Part shown: positions 11,075 through 21,559 of the stretch, in pieces
Position numbering within the stretch: the first letter of the stretch is position 1
Layout: each line of letters opens with the position of its first letter
Assembly (NCBI GenBank): GCA_947685225.1
Contig: CANTUV010000024.1
Span: 23,826,001 to 23,890,000, forward strand
Origin: Garcia nutans
Taxonomy: Eukaryota; Streptophyta; Magnoliopsida; Malpighiales; Euphorbiaceae
Direction: 5' to 3'
DNA length: 64,000 nt
Position numbers and translations under genes: made by a program
The notes under the pieces: model-generated
Database searches by the model: none
Told to the model about the DNA's origin: nothing
What the model saw: the letters and a program-made list of their open reading frames with translations, nothing else

Positions 11075-12510
11075 TGTGAACCTCGGTTTTTCACCCGAAA
11101 AGGATTCGGATGAAAGTTCACTCGTTGTCGGGAGTCGCCACTCAGTTTATTTTGTTCAAAGGGAAAAACTAAGAAAACCCTTATTTGACTCCAATTAATG
11201 CATCCAATGTAAAGGTTTCTAATCTATGAACCCAAGGAGGATTCGGGGACTATGTCATGTATTTGATTAATTTGCCAATTTAGAAATAAATCCAAAAGGA
11301 ACACAGAAAGGAAGAAGAATAGATTGTTAGTAAATTGCGGACTTGCTATTCGGGGTGAATCCCAAATATGCCTACATACTCTCGTTTTTATGAGAGATCA
11401 AAGCCCATGTAGTTCGGAAAAGCCTATTTAAAGGCGATGAAAATTATGCTTCATGCATGTGTGTGTGTATGCTTCGTGCATTGTCGGGCTTTTTGCCAAA
11501 TTTGTGAGATTTAGCACTTAGTGCTAGGTGGTAAAATTTAAGTACTTTGTACCTAAAGGATGCAATTTTTAGGCCTTTGGCCTGCATTGCCGGGCTTTTT
11601 GCCAATATTGTGAGATTTAGCACTTAGTGCAAAAATTGTGAAATTTAGGTACTTTGTACCAAAAGGATGCAATTTAGGCTTCGTGCCAAAATGTTGATTT
11701 TAATTGTGGAATTTAGGTACTTTGTACCAAAAGAATGTGATTTAGGCTTCGTGCCAAAAAGGTTGATTGATTCACGGCTTAATGCCGAAAGATTGATTGA
11801 TTAGTCCATTAGGCCCTTAGACCTAAAAGGATTAGGTCTTTGACCAAGAAAAAATTAAAAAGAAGGTGGAATGCTTAAGATATGCTCGAATTGACAAATG
11901 ATAAATTAGGATGTTACCTTGTTTGCAATTTTCCCACTTCGAAGTTCCAGATCTCGTTTTCTTGGACCTTGGATTGTGATTCTTGATTACAGATTGATTC
12001 CTGCAGCACACGGTTAGATTTATGCTAATAAATGTTCAATAAAAGTTCTTAGGCGTGTGTAGGTAAAAAATTCGTCAGCATGAGGCCCGGGATCCGAACA
12101 GCCAACCCCTCTTTCTGAAAAATCTGCGCATTTTATAGGCAAAATTCGAACTGGACGGCGGTCAGACCGCCGGGGTCGGCAGTCGGACTGGGCGGCTCGC
12201 CGAAAAAATGGGAAAAGGACACGGACGGCTGTCGGACCGAGCCCACGGCGGTCGGACCGCCGGTCCCAGCGGTTCACCCCCAAAAACCTCACCGAAATCC
12301 TCATTTTTTCCGTTCAAACTGATTTTCTGGGAGTTGCGGACCTCCAAAAATTATTCCGAGACCATACCTGTGATCCTTGCGTCGTTCCGGACGTTTCAAG
12401 TACCATGAAGACATACTTTCGGCTAACTTCACCGTGGTCGTCCGGTCTGGCTTGGTCTTTTGCAGTCTGAGGAAGCCGGCTTTCCGAGCCTCAAAATTCG
12501 AGTGTTCACA
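11075..12510 (-). repeat. LTR of element B (5' LTR in coding sense)
   Basis: It runs from TGTGAACCTCGG to GTTCACA and pairs with 4379-5844. It differs in the hairpin array (one fewer unit) and in the GC-rich block near 12150-12265, where the GGCGGTC/GACCGCC palindrome region is expanded (three related copies against two). It is followed by the GAGGG target-site copy at 12511-12515. Confidence 0.95.
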
Positions 12511-12515
12511 GAGGG

Positions 12516-13196
12516 CTAATGAAAGAATCACTTGTAAGATCATGTCATAAAGCAGTTATTAACCAAATGGATATCTCCTATGTCTTTGGCTACCATGCTT
12601 GGGGCCTTCGCTACTCATGTTTTCAACATCTTGAAGATAAAAGCCAAAAATGCAAAGCATTTTGTCATTCTAAAGCAAGACCTGAATGGGCATCTGGAAG
12701 GAGTCAATGAGAACACTTCAGTTGATCACCTCAGTCTATGAGTCGATGGAACCACTGTAAGTAATACTCATGCATATCATGTATACATGAGCATATCACA
12801 CTGCATTTTTCTTTGTCAAAAGTAAACAGCAATACTCTATGAAGCAAACATGAATAAGATATGGAATCAGGGAGTATGGAGGGCCCATTGCTTAAGGAAG
12901 CTCTAGTCATTTTGCAAAAGAAAGAAGAGATGGATGCTTATGCGAGGAACCAGACAAAATACAAATAGAGCCTATATGAGAAAAATCATTGGTTTGAGCC
13001 TACACAGGAGGCAAAGTTTCTCCTTTTTAATTTTGAGTTTATGCGTGTACAAAATATTTTCAAACTCACTTTCAAATATTTTTCCACGCAAGGGGCAAGG
13101 AGAAGATATGAGGGCCAGCTAAAAAATAGCTAAATGTTTTGCAAAAAAAGAATAAAAAAATGGAATAGCAGGTTCAACCAGAATTCTCAACTGATA
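12516..13196 (+). other. Continuation of element A spacer after B
   Basis: Mixed-composition DNA with no recognised coding region. Short frames here show no domain. Removing B and one GAGGG copy joins 4378 directly to this segment. No pol remnant is visible. Confidence 0.5.
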
Positions 13197-14010
13197 AAAG
13201 GTCAATCAAAATTCAGTTTCAGATCGAGCACCCAAATCTAGTCTAGGATCGAGAATCCAATTTCGGGTTGAGCACCCAAAATCCAGTTTAGAATCGAGCA
13301 TCCAAATGCAGTCTAGGATCGAGAATCCAATTTAGGGTCGAGAACCTAAATCCAATTTTGGGTCGAGAACCTAGATTCAGTTTTGGGTCGAGCACCCAAA
13401 TCCAGTTTCGGGTCAAGCATCCAAATCCAATTTAGGATCGAGCATCCAAATCCAGTTTAGGATAGAGAATCTAAATCTAGTTTCAGGTCGAACATTCAAA
13501 TCCAATTTAGGATCGAGCACCCAAATCAAGTTTCGGATCATGCACCCAAATCCAATTTCGGATTGAGCATCCAAATTTAGTTTAGGTTCAAGCATCCAAA
13601 TTCAGTTTAGGATCGAGAATCCAAATATAGTTTCAGGTCAAATATTCAAATACAATTTAGGATCAAGCATCCACATCTAATTTAGGATCGAGTATCCAAA
13701 TCCAATTTAGGATCGACCATCCACATCCAGTTTAGGATCGAGTATCCAAATCCAGTTTAGGATCGAGCACCCAAATGCAGTTTAGGATCTAGAATCCAAA
13801 TCCAAATCAGTCTCAGGTCGAGAATCCAAAATCCAGTTTTGGGTCAAGAACCTAAATTCAGTCTTGCATCGAGCACCCAATATTCAGTCTCAGGTCGAGA
13901 ACCCAATCAAATATAGTCTCGGACCGAGAACCCAAATTATTTTTAAGTTTAAAACCCAACATCGGGTCCAAACCCAAACCAACTCTAACCTCAGGTCGAG
14001 AACTTACCCT
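13197..14010 (+). repeat. Tandem repeat field, period about 25 bp, in the 3' region of A
   Basis: About thirty diverged units of the type GGATCGAGCACCCAAATCCA plus GTTTA follow one another. Variable positions include GATC/GGTC, GAGC/GAGA/AAGC and CACC/CATC/AATC. The period is not a multiple of three and every frame is broken, so it is not coding. Tandem repeats in this position, just upstream of the polypurine tract, are a documented habit of Ogre/TAT elements. Confidence 0.9.
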
Positions 14011-14074
14011 CATCCAAAATCTGCTCAAAGTCATGTTGCTTTTCACTCTCTTCTACAGAAAGTCTCAGATCGTT

Positions 14075-14090
14075 CAAGCAGGGGGTAAAC
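14075..14090 (+). other. Polypurine tract of element A
   Basis: CAAGCAGGGGGTAAAC lies immediately before the LTR start TGTAAACCC at 14091. It fixes the orientation of A as plus. Confidence 0.75.
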
Positions 14091-14642
14091 TGTAAACCCT
14101 TAATTTTTTACCAAGTCCAATCTGATATTTTAAAATAATCTAAAAATAATTTTTGTTGTATTTATTATTTATTTTAATATTTATTACTTATTTTAATAAT
14201 ATAATATTTATTATTTAATATAGGAAAAAGAAAAAAAAGAAAATTATAAATATTTATTTTGAATAATAAAAATTAATAATAAAATAAAAAATAAATCAAA
14301 ATCAAAATAAAAAAATCGGGCGAATCAACAAGCGACGCGCGGCAGGCAGCAATTAACTGCCAGCCAAATTTGCCGCAGGCCTGCTGCCTTCTACTTCTCC
14401 ACACGCAAACAAGGTCCGACGCAGTATGCAATCTCGCCCAGCAGCCCATTCCTCTCAATCTCGCCCAGCACAATCTAACACGCCCAGCTCGATCCTCTCG
14501 CAGCAGTGCCCAGCGCTAGTCTCGCCAGGCCCGCGTGCAGTTTTCACCGAAATCTTTTTAATCTCGGTTTTTAATTTTATTTCTTAGACAGTTTTATTTC
14601 CTTAACCAAATAACATTAGATTTTTTTTTATTATTTTTTGCC

Positions 14643-14650
14643 TATAAATA
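14643..14650 (+). promoter_or_regulatory. TATA box in the A LTR
   Basis: CCTATAAATACC lies about 550 bp into the LTR, followed by a non-AT leader. It is the only good plus-strand TATA box in the proximal LTR, so transcription probably starts about 30 bp downstream. Confidence 0.55.
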
Positions 14651-15607
14651 CCACATTAAAAACACATAGAAGGGAGGAACAATTTTATTCGGCCAGGAGG
14701 AGAATTTTTTGGGACTCAAAAATTATTTGGACTTACCAATTGATTCAAGGACTAGATTTTGGAAATTTAAATGCAACAATAAAGCAACAATCGAGCAACA
14801 AGAAGGAATCAAGGTAGCAAGTAATCTTTTGTCTTGGTGTTAAGCTCGACCAAGAATTTCATCAATAATTTTTGGTGGAGCCTTCAAATGCATGTATGTG
14901 TGTTTAAATTTTGATTGTTAAAATTAATTCTCATCCAGTAGCAATTGATACATCAAAATTGATACTTGTAATTGAATAGTGGTTTTTAATTTTTTAAAAT
15001 TCATAGTAGTTAACTTAAGAACTTTAATCTATTTAATTCAAACCCTAATCACTCTTTAAAACCTAAATCTCAAGTTCTGCTTTCTTAAAACTTAAATTTC
15101 ATTCCCTTTAAAACAAAAAAACACTATTTAGTTTTCTTTTTACTTAATTATTATAGTAGCTTAAGCTTTCATTAAATAATTATTATTATTATTATGTTTT
15201 TCCAAATTATCATAATAGCCTATTCTTTCCAAATACTTAACTTTTAAATCCTATTTTCATAAGCTTCAATTTTATTAACTTAAACCCTAAACCTTAATAT
15301 TATTTTTATAAAATTCTAAAACCCTAAGATCATAAGTTTTAAAATAAGAACTCTGTAAACCCTAAATTTATATACTTATTGCTTTATTTAAATTAGAAGT
15401 ATGTTTGTTATATGTCTTGATTGATGGTTTATTTATATCTTTGGTTTATATGTTTGATGAATAATTTATTTATGATGAGTGATAGTTATTTTTATTGATT
15501 TATTTTGGTTTCAAAAATTTGTAAGAGGTTTGATTCCATGATTGAATACCTTATTAATTTATCTTTATGCAATTTCAATTATTTTCATATTTCAGAATTA
15601 ATGTAAA

Positions 15608-15695
15608 GGACATATTTTCACCTTTCGGTGGGTGTCCTATTTAGTTTTAGACATGAACGATGTAAAGACATGTTTCCATCCTCGGATGGGTGTTC
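15608..15695 (+). other. Two tandem two-tier hairpins in the A LTR
   Basis: Unit 1: outer stem GGACA (15608-15612) with TGTCC (15633-15637), inner stem CACC-TTTC-GGTG (15619-15630). Unit 2: outer GACA (15667-15670) with TGTT (15691-15694, one G-T pair), inner CCATC-CTCG-GATGG (15676-15689). Both follow ATGTAAAG. Inner stems differ completely yet both pair. Confidence 0.7.
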
Positions 15696-16082
15696 ATTCA
15701 TTTGTTTTGTTTGGACATTGTTGTAATTTTAATAAAGTATTTATTTATTCTTATGATCACATGTAGTATGGATAATATCATTATATTTAAGATTTTATAA
15801 TATTAAGACCTACAAAGGAGGTCGGTTCTAATGAACCTGACGTTGTAGGGGTGCTGGGCCATTTCTCACCTTCCCCACACGTACCTAACTTTCTGAACTC
15901 ATTAGGGAGTTGGGAATTTCTTAGGAATCGAGTCATCCATCCCTTTCTTTTTCTCGGACCATCCAGATGGCGACTCCATTTTCTCCGGGCTTAGGGCTGT
16001 GTTCTCTAAAGCCCTGAGCCTAATAGTGTTGAAGTCGTAAGAACTATTCCACTGGGAGTGGAGGCCAAAATCTCCGCTCACA

Positions 16083-17340
16083 GTAAGTCAACCATGTGCT
16101 CTTTTCTATTCTAAAATACATTTGAAATATTGCACATAATTTTTTTTCAAATTGAAGTTTTAATTTATTAATTTTATTTTATATAACTTTAGTTTTTAAT
16201 TATTCCTTAATTTTTTTGTAAATAAAAATTATTTTTTAAATTACAAAGTTGTTCATACTTTGCTTTTATAAGTGCATTTATTTGTAGTTTATAGATTGAA
16301 TGAGCTTTAAGCAAATTTATATTTTACCTTTTGGGTTTCTTCTATAAATGGAAAAATAATTTTTTGGTTTCTTATTTTAAAACTTATACAATTATCTTTT
16401 ACAGAATATGGTGTAATTAGATTCATAGATATAGTTTGTAAGATCACCATATGATACATTTCATTAGTCAGAATAAATATATTTTTTAGTTCTAAATTTT
16501 TATTAATTATTGAAACTTCTGTTTACCAATAATATTTAATTTAGATTTATTTACAGTTGACAATTTTTTATTTATTTATTGCCAAAATCTTTTAAGAACT
16601 AAGCTAGATTTAATGCAATTCAATATGCTCCTGTATCAAATAAAACTATAGTTTCTATATTATAATTATTTAAAAATTTTAATTTTATTTTATTAAATAT
16701 TTTCTCGATGTAATTTCCTATAATATAAGAATTATATTATTAAAAATTTTATCTTTGCTTAATATACTAATTTCATTATTATTAATTTATTCTTTATTTA
16801 TTTATTCAGTATTTTCTTCACCATCTTCTTCTTCTTCTTCTTCTTCTTCTTCTTTCGGAGAAGTAGAATTTAATAAAGATTTTATTAATTTAGAGTCATT
16901 TTGCTATTTAATTTTTAATTATTTTAGTTCTATTTTTATTTCTTTAATTTTTTTTGCAAATAATTTATTATTGGTTTATTTTTTAATGTTTTATTTTTAT
17001 TTAAACTTGAAGTTAAGTCATATGTTTGTTTATTTGTACTAGGTAATACTGAATATTTAGGTTTTTCATTCAAATCTTCTAATAATTTATTTAAGAATTT
17101 CTCTTAAATTTTTGAATCATTTATATATTTTATTACTTCCAAAATAGACTTTTGTTCTTTAGTTAAAATATTTATTAATTTACTACTAGTTTTATAACTA
17201 GTTTCTGAACATATATCATCTATCTGATTTATTTCATCATAATCTAAATAATCTTCAGAATCTGAATATTCTAAATATAATTCATGAATTTTGTTTAATA
17301 CAAATTATTTTTTATTTAATTCTTGCAGTTTTTTTATTAA
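16083..17340 (-). pseudogene. Pararetroviral acidic linker and protease (left unit)
   Basis: On the minus strand a poly-Glu segment (GAA repeats complementary to 16820-16857) is followed by the aspartic protease core ETIVLFDTGAY at 16629-16637 for the DTG codons. A stop follows at once, where the right unit continues open. The GAA run is longer than in the right unit (about ten Glu against four), which looks like microsatellite growth after integration. The frame is broken several times. The protease would process the viral polyprotein in an intact virus. Confidence 0.7.
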
Positions 17341-19577
17341 ACTTATAAAATCTAGAAGTATGTCCTTTTTTACCATAGTTATAACATTCTAAATTTTTAT
17401 ATGATTTAAATTGTTTATCTTTCTATTTAAAGAATTTTCTATTACTAGGTTTCCTAGATTTATAAGATTTATAAGGTTTCTGTTTCTTATAGTAATATTC
17501 TTTATTATATTTTCTTTTATAATTCTTTTTATATAGTTTTTTATACCATGTAGAACATTGTCCATTACAGTCTTTATAATTCTGAGTTATACTATAATCA
17601 AACTATTTACAGAATGAACCTAATTATTGTTTAGTTTTCCTCATTTCAAATTTTAATGACTTTTGAAGTTTAATATCTTGACAGAGTTTTAATCCTTCTT
17701 TTTGAACTATACTAGCCAATTGACCATAAGTCAAATTGTTATAAGGAATAGGGTTTTCATATTCTTTGTTTTATATGATTCCTAACCTTTTCTCCTAGGA
17801 AGAAGGGCAATCCTGCTAAGAATTTTTTTCTTCTAGAAAGCTTGATTGGAATCTTCTCTAAGCATAATTCTAATTAACAATGTTGTTTTATAAACTAAAA
17901 ATCACTAAGTTTTTTACACCTGAGGTTACTTAGTAATTCAACATTTTTATCTTTTAAATGAGTAGGATCTCCTATAAACTAAAGAGATATAGTCAGTATT
18001 AGTATTGCCACTGCATCCTGAATAGTATCACCGTATTCATTTAATATAGGGTTTCATTCTCATAAATTTTTATAACATTTAATATTTCTAAATATTGTTC
18101 TTTAGTGAGATGATTATCCCACCAACCTTTAATTTGGCCTGTGAAGCCAGCTATAATTAGTTCTACTATAGTTCTATCTGATTTATCAGTTTGGATTCTA
18201 TAAGCATTGGCAGTCATTGTCATCTATTGTAGAATACTCAGAATATTATATTCTGACAGCCTATCAATATTCCATTCATATACTGAAGAAGCATTATATT
18301 TATACTGTGACAGGGTGTTAAGTCTATCTATAATACCTAAGTTTGGGGCAGACATTCTAGGTACTATAGATTGATGGTGTATTATACGATTTATTTGTGG
18401 ATTTATGTATTTACTAAAATATTCAAGATCTTCAATTTCAAGCTGAGAATCCTCAACTGAATCTGTCTCTTGATCTTGGGTTTCTATACTAACAATTTTT
18501 GAAATTTTAGATTGAGGTGTTGCTTGAACAATCTATTTTGACTAAGAAGTTGAATCAATTTTACTTAATTGATCTTTAATAGCTTTTACAAAGTCATAAT
18601 TCTTAGATTTGACTTCTTGTTAACCTGTTTTAGAAACCTCAAAAGGCTTAAAAACATGAGTCTTTAATTTTTTTTATTTGAAACAGGTTTTATTATTTCT
18701 TTACCTCTAATAGCATTTTCTATTCTGTTTAACTATTGTCCTATACTATGTAGATGTGCATTACTAAAATTATTTTGTTCTAATATTTTTCTATTCAGAT
18801 CATCATCTGCTATTATTTTAAATGGTACAATTTGTTTTCATTTTCTCCATACATAAATACACTAGCAGTTTTAGGTGGATGTTCACTTTGTATAACTTTA
18901 TCTTTTACTTTCCATTCTATTTCTTTATTTCTAATAGTTATAGAGTTTATAAGTTTATGGGAATAGATTTATGGGTGTATTCTTTAATGGGTTTTTCTGC
19001 TTTAATTCTTTCTTTATAAATTTTTTTAAACCAATCAAAAAATTTTATATTAACTTCACACTATTTTTAAAATTAATATATTCATGTTTTACAGAGTTAA
19101 AATCATTTACTTCACTAATTACTTCTTTTAACTTATCTATATTTTTAATTGAGGTTAATTCTTTATCTTATTTATCTTTATTGATTATAAATTCTTTATT
19201 AATTATATTTAATTCTTTATCTATGTTTGCTACATTTTCTATTATAAAAGAAGCTGTAGGTGATATAGGTGGAGAATGAGACTGTTCCCTATATTGTTCT
19301 TGGTTATAATTAGGGTTTGGTTCTATAGAGTTCATATTTTCTGTATGATTGTAAAAAGGATGTGGTACAATTGTATTGTAATCTACACATTTTAATTTAC
19401 TACCGGTCTCAGTTATATCTTATATAGAATACCTAGGTCTTATAACTGTTTGTAAAATAGGTTTAGGTTCCTTTTCTTTATATGAAGCATATATTACAGA
19501 CGATAATTGTGAAGCTCTTCTTATATCTATTGTTGAAATAGAGGAAGAAGAATCAAAATACTTACTGCGTATACTAT
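17341..19577 (-). pseudogene. Pararetroviral coat protein region (left unit)
   Basis: A conserved coat-protein stretch is seen at 18223-18041 (VELIIAGFTGQIKGWWDN), preceded by YEWNIDRLSEYNIL. Toward the C-terminus a basic region (Lys/Tyr/Arg-rich) leads to a zinc-knuckle remnant at 17386-17345 reading CYNYGKKGHTSRFY: the His is kept, but the second and fourth metal-binding Cys are now Tyr. Many stops interrupt the region. This segment is the part largely missing from the right unit, so it is the only coat protein copy in the window. Confidence 0.75.
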
Positions 19578-19589
19578 GTCTACTAAATT

Positions 19590-20441
19590 TTAGTGTAACT
19601 TTATCATCCTCATTTTGCTCAATTTTATAAAGTTCTATATTGGATTTTACTATTTTTCAAGTTTTGGAGGAGGAACATCATTTTCCAAAATCCATTCATT
19701 AGGAAGACTGATGTCTTTCCATTGAATAGTTTTAGAAATTACTGTATTAGCTTTACTAAGGTCTGTTTGAAGAAATATAGTTTCTCATGTTTTAAGTTTC
19801 ATTATGTACTTTGTTGCAAATGCTGAAACAATGGCTTTATAATATATTTTATACATCAATGCTACAAGAATAGATCCTTCTAACATTTTATAACTATGAG
19901 TTTCAATTTCTAATATAACAATTTTTAATATATTAGGGTCATTTAAAGATATTGTAACATTAGGGAAACAATCAAAGAAAATAGGGCCACTACTCAAACT
20001 AGTCTCTATAGTTCCTAAGAGTGAATCATTGAAATTTATGAATCTAGCATCTCTAACTACTACTAGAATACTAGTATTTAAACATTCTCTAGTTAAAGGT
20101 TTTATACCAATTTGTACAAGTCCTATATATATATATATATTTATGCTTTTTTATTTTTATGGTTTTTATAGATTCTAGAGATAATAGTGTAATTTTCTCA
20201 AAAGGTTTACTTAACTATACATCTTTGTTTCTGCTTTAATTATATAATTATTTTTAAATATATTTAATTTAAAAATTTTATAAATTTATTCTTTATCTAC
20301 TTTAGGTATTACCTAACTATCTATTGCTTTATTAAAATCCTCTAAAATTATTTCATTTCTATTTACGATTTTTTATATTTCTGATAAATTAGAACTATCA
20401 GATTTACTTGTACTAACTAATTTACATAAAAATGGCTCCAT
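19590..20441 (-). pseudogene. Pararetroviral movement protein (left unit)
   Basis: The first ATG after the leader lies at 20441 (227 nt after the primer site). After several stops the conserved movement-protein core is readable: GLVQIGIKPLTRECLNTSI, RDARFINFNDSLLG, SSGPIFFDCFPNVTISLND and EIETHSYKMLEGS, ending near 19785, with further related sequence (KFSRHSI) to about 19590. The movement protein of this family forms tubules through plasmodesmata. Its presence separates the locus from gypsy retrotransposons. The reading frame is broken and not expressible. Confidence 0.8.
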
Positions 20442-20656
20442 TTTAAATATTTAAAAAATAGATTTTAAAGTATTTTCTTGTTGATTTTAGACGCGACCAC
20501 TGACTTACTGCCCCAAAATGCCTATCCATTGGCTGAAACGGGTCTTACTGCATATCTAAATACTAGTCAACAATATTCATTTTAGATCTGTAAGTCAAAG
20601 ATTTAATTATGAAAATAGTTTTATATCTATCTACTACCACCCCTAAAAGATGAAGG

Positions 20657-20668
20657 CTCTAATACCAT
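20657..20668 (-). other. tRNA-Met primer site between the two viral units
   Basis: On the minus strand TGGTATTAGAGC matches the plant initiator tRNA-Met site (TGGTATCAGAGC) except one position. By convention this is position 1 of a caulimovirid genome. The same site with the same change is at 27088-27077. Confidence 0.85.
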
Positions 20669-21559
20669 CAAAAATTAAATAATCAACAAGCAATCAGGCA
20701 ACATCCCCACTCTTAGATCTATTAACATCGTTTAAGAATGTACAAAAATTATATAAACATAATATATATATAATATATCATATTATTTATTTATGCTAAT
20801 TGCTTTATAGAAAACAATAACCATTCAACAAAGGCTACTGGGTTTTATAAATTATTATACAAAAATTCATATAAAGCTACTGATACGTGAAATTGTTACA
20901 TCCAAGTGCAGACAGGACTACTATCCATTCGGATTCAGCTTATGAATTAATATCTTGGATTGCATATGATGATAGTATATATATAAAAATTTATATAATA
21001 AGGCTTTAAAGAAAATATAGAAATTATACAGAAATTTTAAATACATAATTTTGATGCACCAGATCAAACTGAGTTTCAGGTGCAGAGCATACTTATACAA
21101 AATAAACTTTAAAAGACAACAAATAAATAACTTATAGGAGAGTTTTTCAATGGAATGGGATAAAGAAATGGAAGAAGATTTTTAATGAAGAGAAAGGGAA
21201 AGGAAGACCTAAACTAGAGCTTAGAGTTCTTCATAGCTTATGAATGTGAGAGGGTTCTCCAAAGTGTCCTTAAGCTTCAAAAATGGCTTTCTTTTATAGA
21301 TAGAGGGCGTTAGCTTTACACTGTTCTTTTCACATGCGATACTATGGATAAATAGTAATATGTCGTTACTATTTGCTTTACTGCACCTTCATGCGTCTGA
21401 AATTGTAAATGAATAGTACCTTATCGGGGATACTATTTGCTTTATTATGGAGAATTATAGATGAACAATTTTTCTGATTTTCTTCTGGTACATACTGTAG
21501 ATGAACAGTACTTTACTACTAGACACTGATTTTATTAACTTTTACTTTTTTTTACACTG
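20669..21559 (-). promoter_or_regulatory. Viral intergenic region and pregenome leader
   Basis: About 0.9 kb without a gene between the second viral gene and the next primer site. Reading on the minus strand it has AT-rich and mixed segments with repeated motifs (TAAAGCAAATAGTA occurs twice around 21367-21440) and a TATA box at 21291-21299, about 620 bp before the primer site. That spacing fits a 35S-type promoter with a roughly 600-nt leader. Promoter activity is inference. Confidence 0.65.
21291..21299 (-). promoter_or_regulatory. TATA box of the viral 35S-like promoter
   Basis: CTATAAAAG on the minus strand in a non-AT context (GCCCTCTATCTATAAAAGAA). Start of transcription would be expected near 21265, giving a leader of about 600 nt to the primer site. 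Confidence 0.55.

Larger units (their letters stand above)
4379..12510 (-). mobile_element. Element B: complete TAT-lineage Ty3/gypsy element, minus strand
   Basis: Two LTRs (4379-5844 and 11075-12510) flank a minus-strand gag-pol frame, and the whole is bounded by perfect 5-bp target duplications GAGGG at 4374-4378 and 12511-12515. On the coding strand the order is LTR, primer-binding site (11053-11071), leader, gag-pol (10247 to 7125), 3' untranslated region with an opposite-strand reading frame, polypurine tract, LTR. Integrase and gag styles (VAVDYFTKWVEA, NGAVEAANK) place it in the TAT/Athila branch. Protease, most of RT, RNase H and the integrase zinc finger are missing, so it could only move using proteins of a relative. 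It is inserted in the spacer of element A and is younger than A. Confidence 0.95.
1140..16082 (+). mobile_element. Element A: pol-less TAT/Ogre-like Ty3/gypsy element, 3' part
   Basis: Read left to right the element has a broken gag (1250-2664), a non-coding spacer, a tandem-repeat field, a polypurine tract (14075-14090) and an LTR (14091-16082). Element B (4379-12510) interrupts the spacer. Outside B I find no protease, reverse transcriptase, RNase H or integrase, so A looks like a gag-only, non-autonomous relative of TAT/Ogre elements; the 3' tandem-repeat field is typical of that lineage. The 5' LTR is not in the window: 1-1139 shows no similarity to 14091-16082. The right end falls inside a pararetroviral RT gene, and the viral sequence resumes at 16083. 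Lineage is inferred from gag style and architecture. Confidence 0.7.
14091..16082 (+). repeat. 3' LTR of element A
   Basis: It starts TGTAAACCCTTAA after the polypurine tract and ends CCGCTCACA. The end is fixed from outside: 16084 onward (TAAGTCAACCATGTGC) matches the pararetroviral sequence at about 24481 in the other genome unit, so the viral gene was split here. The probable target copy is GTAAG (16083-16087). About 2.0 kb. It contains a TATA box (14643) and a two-unit hairpin pair at 15608-15695. Confidence 0.85.
16083..20668 (-). mobile_element. Endogenous pararetrovirus (Caulimoviridae), left genome unit, cut by element A
   Basis: On the minus strand this unit starts at a tRNA-Met primer site (20668-20657) and reads leader, movement protein, coat protein, acidic linker and protease, then stops where the A LTR begins, just before the RT domain. 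The rest of pol should lie beyond the left edge of the window, on the far side of A. No integrase is present, as expected for pararetroviruses. Every gene is broken by stops or frame changes, so the copy is a fossil. It is an upstream-to-downstream direct repeat of the unit at 20669-27092. Genus is unresolved; the order movement-coat-protease-RT with a separate downstream gene suggests a florendovirus-like virus. Confidence 0.88.

Noticed and set aside
13197..14046. Coding frames or a CRISPR array in the 25-bp repeats
   Set aside because: The period is not a multiple of three, frames are shadows, and there are no unique spacers between units.
16755..17042. Plus-strand Ser-rich membrane-like protein
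   Set aside because: It is the complement of the viral poly-Glu and Lys/Asn-rich coding region.
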